NCBI GenBank assembly: GCA_944324075.1
Contig: CALUUZ010000001.1
Coordinates: 248,001 to 312,000, forward strand
Direction: 5' to 3'
DNA length: 64,000 bases
DNA from: Candidatus Mailhella excrementigallinarum
Lineage (GTDB): Bacteria > Desulfobacterota > Desulfovibrionia > Desulfovibrionales > Desulfovibrionaceae
In this document: positions 15,820 through 24,516 of the stretch, one piece after another
Layout of the letters: every line of letters starts with the position of its first letter
Position numbering within the stretch: the stretch's first letter is position 1
Notes under the pieces: generated by a model
What the model was told of the DNA's origin: nothing
Database searches by the model: none
The model's input: the letters and a program-made list of their open reading frames with translations, nothing else
Program-made: the position numbers and the translations under genes

Positions 15820-17790
15820 CTATGCCATGAGGCCGGATTCTTCCACGCCTGCGGCAGACGCTGAACGCCTCCGACCGCGCAGCCGGAACGCGACGACGAC
15901 GCAGATGGACACGGGAACCAGCACATAATTGAACTCCGTGGGCAAGGGCACGACAAACAGGCCGCCGAGCACGGCGAACAGCGCCCGCACAGGCCTGCCG
16001 ATCTCCGCGAACATGACCCCCGTAAACGCGCTGGAAAGCAGCATCAGGCTGACAAATATGCCCACGAAGTCGAACGCGATATCGAACGCGCTTCCAACCC
16101 ACAGGATGCCCGGGTTGGTGACGAAGAACCAGGGCAGCAGAAAGGCGGAAATGCCCAGCCGCGTGGCAAGAATGCCCGTGCGCGTGGCGTCCGCGTCGGC
16201 TATGCCCGCCGCCACGAAGGCGGCGATAGCCACGGGCGGCGTGATGAAGGACAGCGTTCCGTAGTAGAACAGAAACATGTGCGCTGCGATGGGCAGCACT
16301 CCGGCGGAGATCAGGGCGGGCACCAGCATGGCCACGGCCAGCAGATAACATGCCAGTGCGGTCATGCCCATGCCCATGACGAAAATGGCGACGGCGGTCA
16401 TGCCCAGCAGCAGGAAGCGGCTGTTGCCCGCGATATCCGCCAGCGCCCCGGCCAGTCCGCCGCCCATGCCGGAGATGTTCAGCGCGCCCACCAGGATGCC
16501 GATCCCCGTGCACAGGGGGATGACCATGACCAGCCCGGCGGCGGTGTCGTCCAGAATTTCCAGAATCCGCTTCGGCGTGAGGCGCGTCCGCGCGGAAAAG
16601 CAGCTGCATATGACCAGCGCGATGATGGTGTACAGGATGCTGGTCTGGGCGGAATACTTGAGCACACCCAGCGTGAAGATCAGCACGCCCAGCGGCGCGA
16701 GATAATACCAGCCGCGCCGCAGTACGCTCCATACGGCGGGCAGTTTCTCTACGGGCAGCCCCCTGAAGCCGTACTGTATGGCCTCGGAGTCAATCTGGAA
16801 AATCAGAATGCCGTAATAGACCACCACGGGCAGGAACGCGGCGGCGCATACCGTCCAGTAGCTCACGCCCAGGGCGTCAGCGATCAGGAAAGACACCGAA
16901 CCCATGATCGGGGGGGTGAAGGGGCCGCCGGTGCTGGCCACGGCTTCCACCGCTCCGGCCAGTTCCGGTTTGAAGCCGTTCTGTTTCATCATGGGGATGG
17001 TGATCTGCCCGGTGGTGGCCACGTTGGCCGCCGGAGAACCGGACAGAGAGCCGAACAGCATGGATGAAAAAACCGCGGTCTTGGCAGGGCCGCCCCGGTA
17101 TTTGCCCATACAGGCCAGCGCCAGATCCCCGAAAAAGTCATCAGCCCCGCAGATGCGCAATACGGAACCGAACAGAATGAAGCCGGGCACCACACTGGTG
17201 ACTGTGCCCAGAATCGATCCCCACATGCCCTCGCCGCTCAGATACATCCAGGCCGCGGCGCGCGGATAGCTGTAACCGGAACTCATCATGAAACCGGGGA
17301 AATGATCGCTGTACACAAAATAGAAAAACGACGCGACAATCAACCCTACCGGAATCCACCCTGCTACGCGTCGTACCGTTTCCAGTATGGCAATGCCGAA
17401 AGCGAAGCCCAGACACATCTGGGCAGGCGTGGCGTCCTTCCAGTCATACACCAGAGAGGAGGCATTGACGGCAATATAGCCCGCACCTGCAGCAGCCGTC
17501 AGCACCAGCAACACATCCAGCGGCGAGAGCGGACCCAGTCCTTTCGACCTTTTCCACGGCACAATCAGCAGGGCAAGGCAGGTTATCGCGCCCGAACAGA
17601 TGGCCCGGTGCGTGATGGGAAAAATGACGATACCAAGGTAAAAGAACACGTTGAACAGAGACAGGATGATATAGCTCGTCCATGCCACGCCTATGATTCC
17701 GGCGATTTTGAGGCGCAGATTACGCTCCTGCCATGGAATCGCGGCGGAATACTTCTTCCGGATATCCGGACGGCTGCTTGCCTCGGTCAT
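15820..17790 (-). CDS. TRAP transporter fused 4TM/12TM permease
   Basis: A 656-residue inner-membrane protein, the fused small (DctQ-like) plus large (DctM-like) permease typical of TAXI-TRAP systems. About 16-18 hydrophobic helices are visible. The DctM signature regions include GSLSGSPAANVATTGQITIP, EAVASTGGPFTPPIMGSVSF and LSFITPPVAIAAFVAAGIAD, with the Na+-site-like Gly/Pro-rich hairpins. Uptake would be driven by Na+ or H+. It is the promoter-proximal gene of module B, 181 bases from the divergent LysR gene. The last residues are an Arg-rich cytoplasmic tail. Fusion length is normal for the family. Confidence 0.88.
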   Translation of the reverse strand: MTEASSRPDIRKKYSAAIPWQERNLRLKIAGIIGVAWTSYIILSLFNVFFYLGIVIFPITHRAICSGAITCLALLIVPWKRSKGLGPLSPLDVLLVLTAAAGAGYIAVNASSLVYDWKDATPAQMCLGFAFGIAILETVRRVAGWIPVGLIVASFFYFVYSDHFPGFMMSSGYSYPRAAAWMYLSGEGMWGSILGTVTSVVPGFILFGSVLRICGADDFFGDLALACMGKYRGGPAKTAVFSSMLFGSLSGSPAANVATTGQITIPMMKQNGFKPELAGAVEAVASTGGPFTPPIMGSVSFLIADALGVSYWTVCAAAFLPVVVYYGILIFQIDSEAIQYGFRGLPVEKLPAVWSVLRRGWYYLAPLGVLIFTLGVLKYSAQTSILYTIIALVICSCFSARTRLTPKRILEILDDTAAGLVMVIPLCTGIGILVGALNISGMGGGLAGALADIAGNSRFLLLGMTAVAIFVMGMGMTALACYLLAVAMLVPALISAGVLPIAAHMFLFYYGTLSFITPPVAIAAFVAAGIADADATRTGILATRLGISAFLLPWFFVTNPGILWVGSAFDIAFDFVGIFVSLMLLSSAFTGVMFAEIGRPVRALFAVLGGLFVVPLPTEFNYVLVPVSICVVVAFRLRGRRRSASAAGVEESGLMA

Positions 17791-17861
17791 AATTTTGTCC
17801 TCCTTGTGCAGAAGGAGAACACAGCAATATCGTCTTGTAAAACCGAAAAAAAATAATTATC

Positions 17862-17878
17862 GTTCGAAAAGATCGAAC
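17862..17878. promoter_or_regulatory. Candidate LysR operator
   Basis: GTTCGAAAAGATCGAAC is a perfect 6-5-6 palindrome that fits the LysR T-N11-A rule. It sits in the divergent region between the TRAP permease start (17790) and the LysR start (17972), a usual position for autoregulation and operon activation. No equally clear match was seen upstream of the module A regulator. Confidence 0.5.
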
Positions 17879-17971
17879 ATATTTCCTTCTCCCGCCGACA
17901 TCGCGGGTCATGTCGCCAGATGCCCCGCGTTCAGAGCGAAAACTGCGGGCTGGAGCAAAAGGATCTCTCCC

Positions 17972-18934
17972 ATGATAGAGGAACTGAACGGGGATTTTAT
18001 CCAGTGGCTTCGCGGTTTCTATTATATCGCGGAAACGGGGAGCATACGCCGGGCGGCCCAGCTCATGAATCGCAGCGCCTCCACCCTGAGCTACCAGCTC
18101 AGGGAACTGGAGGAAAACCTGAATACCGTGCTGTTCGACCGTTACAGAAAGGGAATGCTCATCACCCCGGAAGGGCGCAAACTGCTGGACTGGACCATCT
18201 CCACCTTTGAAACGCTCAAGGGGCTGCGCTCCGAAGTGGGAACCCTTCAAGGCGAAATAAAGGGACGCATCATTCTTTCCTGCAATCTGCCCGTTGCGCG
18301 CAAGATTGTGGACAGCGTGGCGGGATTCCGCGCCGATCATCCCGAAGTAAACATCCTCATACGCCGGGCCATGCCCTATGAAGTGGTCAATGATGTGGAA
18401 ACGTCCCGTGTGGATTTCGGTTTCACCGGCCTGACCTCTCTGCCGGGAAACTGCGAATTTGAAGAACTATTCGTCTCCCGCCCGCTGCTCGTTACGCGCC
18501 GGGACAACGACTACTGCCTGCCCGCTCACCCCGGCCTTGAGGATCTGGAGCGTCTGCCGTTCGTCTCTTTCCTCTCGGAACAGATGGACGACAAGGGCGA
18601 TCCCTATTTCGGCTCCAATGCCACAACCAGTCCATACATCAGGAAAACCGCCATCTGTGTCAACAGCAATTTCCTCATGCTGCAATATGTGCTGCGCGGC
18701 GTGGGGGCCGCGATCATGGACGAAATGAGCATCACATCCAGTTCCTTCAATGTTTCTCCCAGTCCCTTCAGGCTCTATCCCCTGGATCGCTTCCTTCCCG
18801 TCGTCCATTACGGATTGCTGATCCGCAGACACAAGCACCTGACTCCGCAGGCTTCGGCTCTCATCAGAAGGCTGCGGGAAGAGTGCGGACCGGACAGCGC
18901 GGGGAACCCCGCCGGACTCCCTCGAATTCCATAA
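17972..18934 (+). CDS. LysR-type regulator of module B
   Basis: A 320-residue LysR protein closely related to the one at 11745 along its whole length. Helix-turn-helix: LRGFYYIAETGSIRRAAQLM and NRSASTLSYQLRELEENLN, VLFDRYRKGMLITPEGRKLL. The effector domain shares FGFTGLTSLPGNCEFEELFV and RRDNDYCLP with the paralogue. The frame is open far upstream, but ATG 17972 has AAGGAT at proper spacing and begins at the conserved MIEEL. It is divergent from the TRAP operon and probably activates it. The paralogy of the two regulators suggests that modules A and B arose from one system or respond to related compounds. Confidence 0.9.
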   Translation: MIEELNGDFIQWLRGFYYIAETGSIRRAAQLMNRSASTLSYQLRELEENLNTVLFDRYRKGMLITPEGRKLLDWTISTFETLKGLRSEVGTLQGEIKGRIILSCNLPVARKIVDSVAGFRADHPEVNILIRRAMPYEVVNDVETSRVDFGFTGLTSLPGNCEFEELFVSRPLLVTRRDNDYCLPAHPGLEDLERLPFVSFLSEQMDDKGDPYFGSNATTSPYIRKTAICVNSNFLMLQYVLRGVGAAIMDEMSITSSSFNVSPSPFRLYPLDRFLPVVHYGLLIRRHKHLTPQASALIRRLREECGPDSAGNPAGLPRIP

Positions 18935-18962
18935 AAAAACCCCGTCCATCACATGAACGGGG
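18933..18962 (-). terminator. Intrinsic terminator of the molbindin gene
   Basis: On the minus strand, CCCCGTTCATGTGATGGACG then GGG forms a stem followed by seven T. It lies 23 bases beyond the stop of the di-TOBE gene and overlaps the end of the convergent LysR gene. Confidence 0.8.
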
Positions 18963-18985
18963 CACGGGAAACAGTCGGGAAAAGC

Positions 18986-19414
18986 CTACTTCTTCGCGGC
19001 AAGAATCAGATACGGAGCCTTGATCGCGGCCTGCACGCGCACGCCCTCGACAATGCCCGCCTCATCAATGCTGTCCGCCGTGCATACGGAAGTCAGCCTG
19101 TCGCCGTTATCCAGTTCCACCGCGACGCTGGCCATGACTTCCCCTTTCTTCACGGCTTTCACCCTGCCGGGCAGCATGTTCCGGGAAGAAAAGACATACT
19201 CGTCCGTATCGCGCGCCAGCAGCACGTTCACGCCCTTGACCATGGCCAGTACTTCCCGCCCCGGCCTGAGACCGAGCTTTTCCGTGCTTCTGCAGGTGAC
19301 GATGGCAGCGACGTTCAGCCCGCCCTTCAGCTCAATATCAATCTCGTCATTGACGGCCCCGGTTTTCACAGCCTTGACCACGCCCTGCAGCACATTTCCG
19401 GTGGTAACCTTCAT
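18986..19414 (-). CDS. Di-TOBE (molbindin-like) molybdate-binding protein
   Basis: A 142-residue cytoplasmic protein made of two Mop/TOBE repeats of about 65 residues each. The first runs from NVLQGVVKAVKTGAVNDEID to VLAMVKGVNVLLARD. The second runs from NMLPGRVKAVKKGEVMASVA to VEGVRVQAAIKAPYLILA. Both have the N-x-L-x-G-x-V-K-x-V entry and a late VxxxIKAxx(V/L)(L/I)-like exit. Tandem TOBE proteins (MopII, ModG) store or deliver molybdate or tungstate oxyanions to cofactor synthesis. There is no DNA-binding domain, so it is not ModE. It is transcribed alone and has its own terminator. Metal specificity cannot be told from sequence. Confidence 0.87.
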   Translation of the reverse strand: MKVTTGNVLQGVVKAVKTGAVNDEIDIELKGGLNVAAIVTCRSTEKLGLRPGREVLAMVKGVNVLLARDTDEYVFSSRNMLPGRVKAVKKGEVMASVAVELDNGDRLTSVCTADSIDEAGIVEGVRVQAAIKAPYLILAAKK

Positions 19415-19794
19415 CTGGATGCTCCCTTCTGGTTTTAATCATTCCCTTTTCAGCAGGAAAATCGCCAACTCGGCGGAACCGCCGATATTGTTCCATACCC
19501 TTCCCTTCCGACCGCGCGGAACAGGCATTTCCGGGTAACATAACCACGAATCCCCTGATGACAAGATATTCCGGCGCGTGCAGACATATCCCGGCAAATG
19601 GAAGTGCCGGATATCAGAACATGTTTTTATTGAAATAGAAATTCATTTTTATTATATTCAAACCAGACGCATTTTCCGTTTCCATCGGTATGACGCCTGT
19701 CGCATTTTGCCCTCAGGAGACTGGCAAGGCCAAACTCCTCTCCCTATCCCGTAACGCGTCCCATATTCACAGGCAGGGGCGCCACGCGGCCTCC
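19415..19794. other. Intergenic region upstream of molbindin and of the hypothetical gene
   Basis: No gene seen. It contains an AT-rich stretch (about 19617-19675, with TTTTTATTATATTC) that could hold promoters for either flanking direction. Short frames here are shadows. Confidence 0.4.
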
Positions 19795-19910
19795 ACCTGT
19801 TTTCGCCGCAATTCACCTGCGGCGTGAGGCTCCGGCTTCAGGCGCGAAATCTGCGGGGCGGAGCGCAGGTCTGAGCGGCGGATATGTTCAGTCGCAAAAC
19901 ACTCTCACGG
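19795..19910 (+). repeat. Dispersed repeat family A, copy 2 (5' part missing)
   Basis: The core GCCGCAATTCACCTGCGGC is at 19805-19823, followed by the conserved right arm (GGCTCCGGCTTCAGGCGCG, AAATCTGCGGGGCGGAGCGC, GATATGTTCAGTCGCAAAAC). The 5' hairpin is absent. The 3' end abuts the ribosome-binding site of the next gene. Confidence 0.7.
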
Positions 19911-19928
19911 AAAGGAAGGAGACTCTCT

Positions 19929-20240
19929 ATGCTTAACCGCTTCGGCAGCACATCAGACATGGTGATCCGGGACGTACAGGAAAACGGCAGAAACTATATC
20001 CTGGCGATTGACGAAAAAGGGCTGTACCTCACCACACCGGATTATCTGGATAAAAACAGGGCCGATCCCAACCGCTATATGTCTTCGCGCGCCGCGGTTC
20101 CCGCGCGTCTTGCCGCGTTGCAGCTTGATCCGGCCGCATTGCTCTCGGCCAATCAGCACCGGGTACGCAAGGCCGGAGAGGGGGAAGCCAAAAAGAAGGT
20201 CAACCCGTTGAAGGCTTCCAAACGCAGCATGAGAGCATAG
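19929..20240 (+). CDS. Conserved-looking hypothetical protein
   Basis: A 103-residue soluble protein of unknown family. The start ATG 19929 has AAGGAAGGAG eight bases upstream; an earlier in-frame ATG (19884) lies inside the repeat and is unlikely. The N-terminal half is mixed alpha/beta-looking (NRFGSTSDMVIRDVQENGRN, YILAIDEKGLYLTTPDYLD) and the C-terminal third is very basic (RKAGEGEAKKKVNPLKASKR). No signal peptide, membrane segment or catalytic motif. Codon use is like that of neighbours and a terminator follows, so it is likely a real single-gene transcript. Nucleic-acid binding by the Lys/Arg tail is only a guess. Confidence 0.65.
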   Translation: MLNRFGSTSDMVIRDVQENGRNYILAIDEKGLYLTTPDYLDKNRADPNRYMSSRAAVPARLAALQLDPAALLSANQHRVRKAGEGEAKKKVNPLKASKRSMRA

Positions 20241-20258
20241 CTTCCGCCGCTCCACAGG

Positions 20259-20297
20259 AAAACGGCCCGGAGGCGTTCACCCCCGGGCCGTTTTTAT
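20259..20297. terminator. Bidirectional terminator
   Basis: AACGGCCCGG (20261-20270) pairs with CCGGGCCGTT (20283-20292), flanked by A-rich and T-rich runs on the two sides. It lies between the hypothetical gene and the convergent hppA, so it can serve both. Confidence 0.85.
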
Positions 20298-20315
20298 CGG
20301 AACCGCATGCGTTTT

Positions 20316-22397
20316 CTAGGCGAGAGCCTGAAGCAGCAGCAATGCCACGATGTTGATGATCTTGATCATCGGATTGATGGCGGGCCCGGCGGTATCCTTG
20401 TAGGGGTCGCCCACGGTGTCGCCGGTAACGGCGGCCTTGTGCGCATCGGAACCCTTGCCGCCGTAATTGCCGTCTTCAATGTACTTCTTGGCGTTGTCCC
20501 ACGCGCCGCCGCCGGAGGTCATGGAAATGGCCACGAACAGACCGGTGACGATGGTGCCCATAAGCATGGCGCCAAGGCAGGCGAAGGCCGCGCCCTGACC
20601 GCCCACGGCGGAAATCACGAAGTACAGGACAACGGGAGCCAGCACGGGCAGCAGGGAAGGCGCGATCATTTCACGGATGGCGGCCCTGGTCAGCATATCC
20701 ACGGCAGCGCTGTAGTCGGGCTTGGCCGTTCCTTCCATGATGCCGGGAATTTCCTTGAACTGGCGGCGCACTTCAATGACCACGGCGGAACCGGCGCGTC
20801 CCACGCTCATCATGCCCATGGCGCCGAAAAGATAGGGGAGCAGACCGCCGATGAACAGCCCCACCAGCACATAGGGATCCTGGAGGGCGAAGCGCACATC
20901 AAGATTGGGGAAATAGCGGGTGAGATCTTCGGTATAGGAGGCGAAAAGCACCAGAGCGGCCAGAGCGGCGGAACCGATGGCATATCCCTTGGTCACGGCC
21001 TTGGTGGTGTTGCCCACGGCGTCAAGGGCGTCCGTCACTTCGCGCACCTCGTCGGGCAGACCGGACATTTCGGCAATGCCGCCCGCGTTGTCGGTCACCG
21101 GGCCGTATGCGTCAAGGGCGACGACCATTCCCGCCAGAGCCAGCATGGTGGTGGCGGCAACAGCCACGCCGAAAAGACCGGCATTGGCGTAGGCGATGAG
21201 AATGCCCGCGCAGATGACCAGCACCGGCAGAGCGGTGGATTCCATGGACACGGCCAGTCCCTGAATGACGTTGGTGCCGTGGCCGGTGGTGGAGGATTTG
21301 GCGATGCTGCGCACCGGGCGGAACGCAGTGGCGGTATAGTATTCGGTGATCCACACCAGCAGGCCGGTCACGCCGAGCCCCGCGAAGCAGCAGATGATCA
21401 GATTCCAGGCGCTGAACGCCTTGCCCTGAATCACCATCTCGTGTTCTCCGCCGAAGTAGATCAGGGTCATAATCGCCACAAGACCGGCGGAAATGCCGGC
21501 GGTAGCGAGCAGGCCGCGATACAGGGCCTTCATGATTTTCTTTTCGGAACCGAGCTTCACGAACCTGGTTCCGATCACGGAGGCGATGATGCACACCGCG
21601 CTGATGATCAGGGGGAACATCATCATCTTGGCCTGAACCGCGCCTTCAAAATAGATGGAGGCCAGAAGCATGGTGGCGACCACGGTCACGGCGTAGGTTT
21701 CAAACAGGTCGGCGGCCATGCCGGCGCAGTCGCCCACGTTGTCGCCCACGTTGTCGGCAATGACGGCGGGGTTGCGGGGGTCATCCTCGGGGATGCCGGC
21801 TTCAACCTTGCCCACAAGGTCCGCGCCCACGTCCGCGCCCTTGGTGAAGATGCCGCCGCCCAGACGCGCGAAGATGGAAATCAGCGACGCGCCGAAGGAA
21901 AGCGCCACCAGTGCCTGCATGAGTTCGGTCAGGGAAACGCCGCAGATGGAAAGGATGATATAGTACAGGCTCACGCCCAGCAGACCCAGGCCCACCACCA
22001 GCAGACCGGTGATCGCGCCGGACTGGAAGGCGATGTTCAGAGCGGGCACCATGCCCCCCCGCGCGGCTTCGGCCGTGCGCACGTTGGCGCGCACGGAAAC
22101 GTTCATGCCGATGAACCCGGCCGCGCCGGACAGACACGCGCCGATGACGAAACCGAGGGCCACCTTGAAGGACAGGGCAAAAAGCAGAAGCACGGCCACC
22201 ACCGCGCCGACAATGGCGATGGTGCGGTACTGACGGCTCAGGTACGCCTGCGCTCCTTCCTGAATGGCGGAAGCGATGCGCTGCATCTCTTCGGTGCCGG
22301 TACCGGCGGCCAGCACGCCTTTTGACGCCTTGTAGGCGTGGAACAACGCTGTCCCGGCGCAGATAAGCACCAGCAGCAGGGAAACGGGCACGACCAT
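20316..22397 (-). CDS. hppA: Membrane-bound proton-translocating pyrophosphatase
   Basis: A 693-residue inner-membrane enzyme with about 16 helices, the usual length. It hydrolyses pyrophosphate while pumping ions. The catalytic signature is in the region [20 protein letters not shown] and [18 protein letters not shown]; the C-terminal substrate loop is [14 protein letters not shown] and [19 protein letters not shown]. The motif GNTTKA has Lys where K+-dependent enzymes have Ala, which in this family marks the K+-independent, proton-pumping class. It is a single gene with a terminator after it. It conserves energy from PPi, useful where adenylylation of sulfate or sulfite metabolism makes PPi. 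Confidence 0.95.
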   Translation of the reverse strand: MVVPVSLLLVLICAGTALFHAYKASKGVLAAGTGTEEMQRIASAIQEGAQAYLSRQYRTIAIVGAVVAVLLLFALSFKVALGFVIGACLSGAAGFIGMNVSVRANVRTAEAARGGMVPALNIAFQSGAITGLLVVGLGLLGVSLYYIILSICGVSLTELMQALVALSFGASLISIFARLGGGIFTKGADVGADLVGKVEAGIPEDDPRNPAVIADNVGDNVGDCAGMAADLFETYAVTVVATMLLASIYFEGAVQAKMMMFPLIISAVCIIASVIGTRFVKLGSEKKIMKALYRGLLATAGISAGLVAIMTLIYFGGEHEMVIQGKAFSAWNLIICCFAGLGVTGLLVWITEYYTATAFRPVRSIAKSSTTGHGTNVIQGLAVSMESTALPVLVICAGILIAYANAGLFGVAVAATTMLALAGMVVALDAYGPVTDNAGGIAEMSGLPDEVREVTDALDAVGNTTKAVTKGYAIGSAALAALVLFASYTEDLTRYFPNLDVRFALQDPYVLVGLFIGGLLPYLFGAMGMMSVGRAGSAVVIEVRRQFKEIPGIMEGTAKPDYSAAVDMLTRAAIREMIAPSLLPVLAPVVLYFVISAVGGQGAAFACLGAMLMGTIVTGLFVAISMTSGGGAWDNAKKYIEDGNYGGKGSDAHKAAVTGDTVGDPYKDTAGPAINPMIKIINIVALLLLQALA

Positions 22398-22835
22398 AAT
22401 ACCCCCGAAACAAATTGGTAAAAGGTAGACGGGAGCCGGGAAGTCTCCCGGCGACTCACTTTTCCGCGACAGGTGAGGATATCAGGTTAGATTCGGGCTG
22501 ACAAGACGTGAACACGGGCGGTTCTGTTATTAGAGTTATGTTGAAAATAACCTTGACCGCCGGAGGCGCGAGCGTAGCGAGCTTATGAACAGCGGACAAT
22601 GAAAAACTCTAGCGGCCATCTTTTCCAATCACACGCCCAAAAATCTGACGTGAACCAACATTTAATCGCTTCTCGCTGTTCTTGACTGCGAAATATGCGA
22701 AGGCAACGGCTCCCGCACGGCTTTTCGGCGAAGCGGATACAAGGCGGATTTTCATCGCCAGCCCACGGCAAGGAGACAAAATCCTATCAGATTCGAGACG
22801 TCAGAGACTTTTTGATCCGCCTTGGAGAAACAGCC
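22398..22835. other. Intergenic region with repeat family E copy
   Basis: No intact gene. Positions 22527-22570 (TGTTGAAAATAACCTTGACC then GCCGGAGGCGCGAG) match repeats at 42725, 55019 (inverted), 61125 and partly 24468. A short palindrome, GCCGGGAAGTCTCCCGGC, lies near 22434 upstream of hppA. The part next to hicB looks like decayed sequence. Confidence 0.45.
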
Positions 22836-22994
22836 ATGAGCATGAAAAATGCCATGACGTATAAAGGTTATACGGCTGTCATCGCTTCCAGCGCAGAAGA
22901 TGAATGCCTTGTGGGGCATCTTGCCGGCATCAATGATATTGTGGGTTTCCACGACGAATCCCTGGAAGAAGTCCGCAAGGCATGTGAGGTATAG
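22836..22994 (+). pseudogene. Truncated HicB-like antitoxin remnant
   Basis: A 52-codon frame behind GGAG: MSMKNAMTYKGYTAVIASSA, EDECLVGHLAGINDIVGFHD, ESLEEVRKACEV. This is the N-terminal partial RNase-H-like half of a HicB antitoxin (YKGY, GxIxGINDIVGFHG, SxEExxxA). The usual continuation into the DNA-binding C-terminal domain is missing; the frame stops at the edge of the neighbouring methyltransferase pseudogene. There is no HicA toxin on either side. It is therefore an orphan fragment of a toxin-antitoxin locus, truncated exactly where the polysaccharide region begins. Confidence 0.7.
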
Positions 22995-24294
22995 TTAAAA
23001 TTCAAAAACTTCCTCAACATAGCCTCGCCGCAGCCAGAACGCGTTGCGAGTGTAATGCTTCACATCCGGATCTTTTGCCAGAAGTTCCGCCACAGTGGCC
23101 GAAAATGAGTGCGCCTCATGGTTGATGGAGATAAATATCTTTGTCACTTTCTTGATGTCCGCAATATAGGACTCCGCTGTTTCTCTCGACATTTCTACCA
23201 TGGAATCTATATTGATGACAACATCAAAGCGTTGGTCCACCGGAAACGTATTGGGCGGCACGATGGTGTAGCGGATGCCCTGTGCAGGTTCCGCTTCCCG
23301 GCGCTCTTCCCCATACAAACGGACGCTGTCCTCTCCACGGGCCAGCCCCAGAAAATGTGCGCTGGCAAGCGCTGTCAGCGGAATATCCACAATATGATAT
23401 TCCCTTACGCCGAACGTTGTGGCATAATAGGCGACCCATCCCATCCCCGCGCCTATTTCCAGAACCTTTCGGGCGCCAAGGCACTTGAGCAACCAAGCGG
23501 CATACAGCCCCCATATTCCACGGTGGCCAGCTATCCCACGTGATGTCTGTATTCCCGTCATATGAGGATACGGCGTGGGAAATTCCAGTTCCACACCAAA
23601 ACAGTCCTCAAGCTCACGAATCAGGGTATCGGTATCCGGCCCTGTCTGCGGCACCTCATGTTGCGGATCCCAACAGCGGTGGGCACCCACCGCTTCCGCC
23701 AATCTGTAAAGGAGATCAAACTCCCATTTGCCAAGCGCTAAGACGACATTCTGAGCCACCATCTGTCGTGTCGACACATTAAAGCCCGCCCACAGCTCGG
23801 AATTATGAGGATCAGAGAGCAGTTTTTTACTTTTTGAATATCGCGTTCATGATATACACAATTATGAATATCCGCTTTTATATCACCCAAAAAAATCTTT
23901 TCCCATATTGTTGATGATTCCACTTCTGTTCCGCATGACCTGAAAAAATCTTCAGGCGATGCAATATAGGCATGAATCAGGCGATCAATAAAATCATCAC
24001 TGCATATTGCTTCCTTATTTGAAATATCAGTTCGATATATAAAATTAAAATGTTTATCATTATGAAAAAACTGTGTCAGCGGCACTACCTCTCTCTTCCA
24101 AAGCTTCCATCATAATACGTGCCCTATGGCTCTTCGGATAACATGCCAGAAGATACTTTGCTCTCAATCTTTACTTCGGCAATCAGAGCTTTTGCCTTTG
24201 TTCTCGGCCAGAACAAAGGAGGAAGTTCCGCAATAACAGGGCTCAGCAATCTCTTGACAGGATTCCATCCGGAAATAATTTCTTTCTTCTCCAT
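22995..24294 (-). pseudogene. Sugar O-methyltransferase (NanM-like), frameshifted
   Basis: Three minus-strand frames line up into one protein of about 430 residues of the putative sugar O-methyltransferase kind. Part 1 starts at ATG 24294 behind GGAGG and reads EKKEIISGWNPVKRLL, ELPPLFWPRTKAK, to a stop near 24125. Part 2 (from about 24085) reads VVPLTQFFHNDKHFNFIY, STIWEKIFLGDIKADIHNCV. Part 3 (to 22995) has the SAM-binding ARKVLEIGAGMGWVAYY and NIDSMVEMSRETAESYI. Parts 2 and 3 separate at an A6 run (23823-23828, T6 on the plus strand). One more A would restore YHERDIQKVKKLLSDPHNSE. A further lesion lies near 24110-24130. It is dead unless some frameshifts are sequencing errors or slippage. 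Confidence 0.75.
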
Positions 24295-24516
24295 GACTCG
24301 ATTCCTCCAAAATGGTTGTAATCAGTTCATATTGCTGGGGTCATAAATCTTTTCAACTGCATGCCTATGGAGGCAAGAAAGCCTTACCCAGCAATATCAG
24401 GCGACGCTTTGCGCCGCAGGCCGTTGCGTACGCGACATAATCGAAATTATTAGTGCCCCAGTAATATAGTGTGGTGTTGATAAAATAACCTTAACCGCAA
24501 TTATGCCATTACTGTT

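Noticed and set aside
20307..22325. A 672-codon plus-strand open frame
   Set aside because: It is antisense to hppA and dominated by His/Gly/Asp/Gln, a typical mirror of a GC-rich membrane-protein gene.
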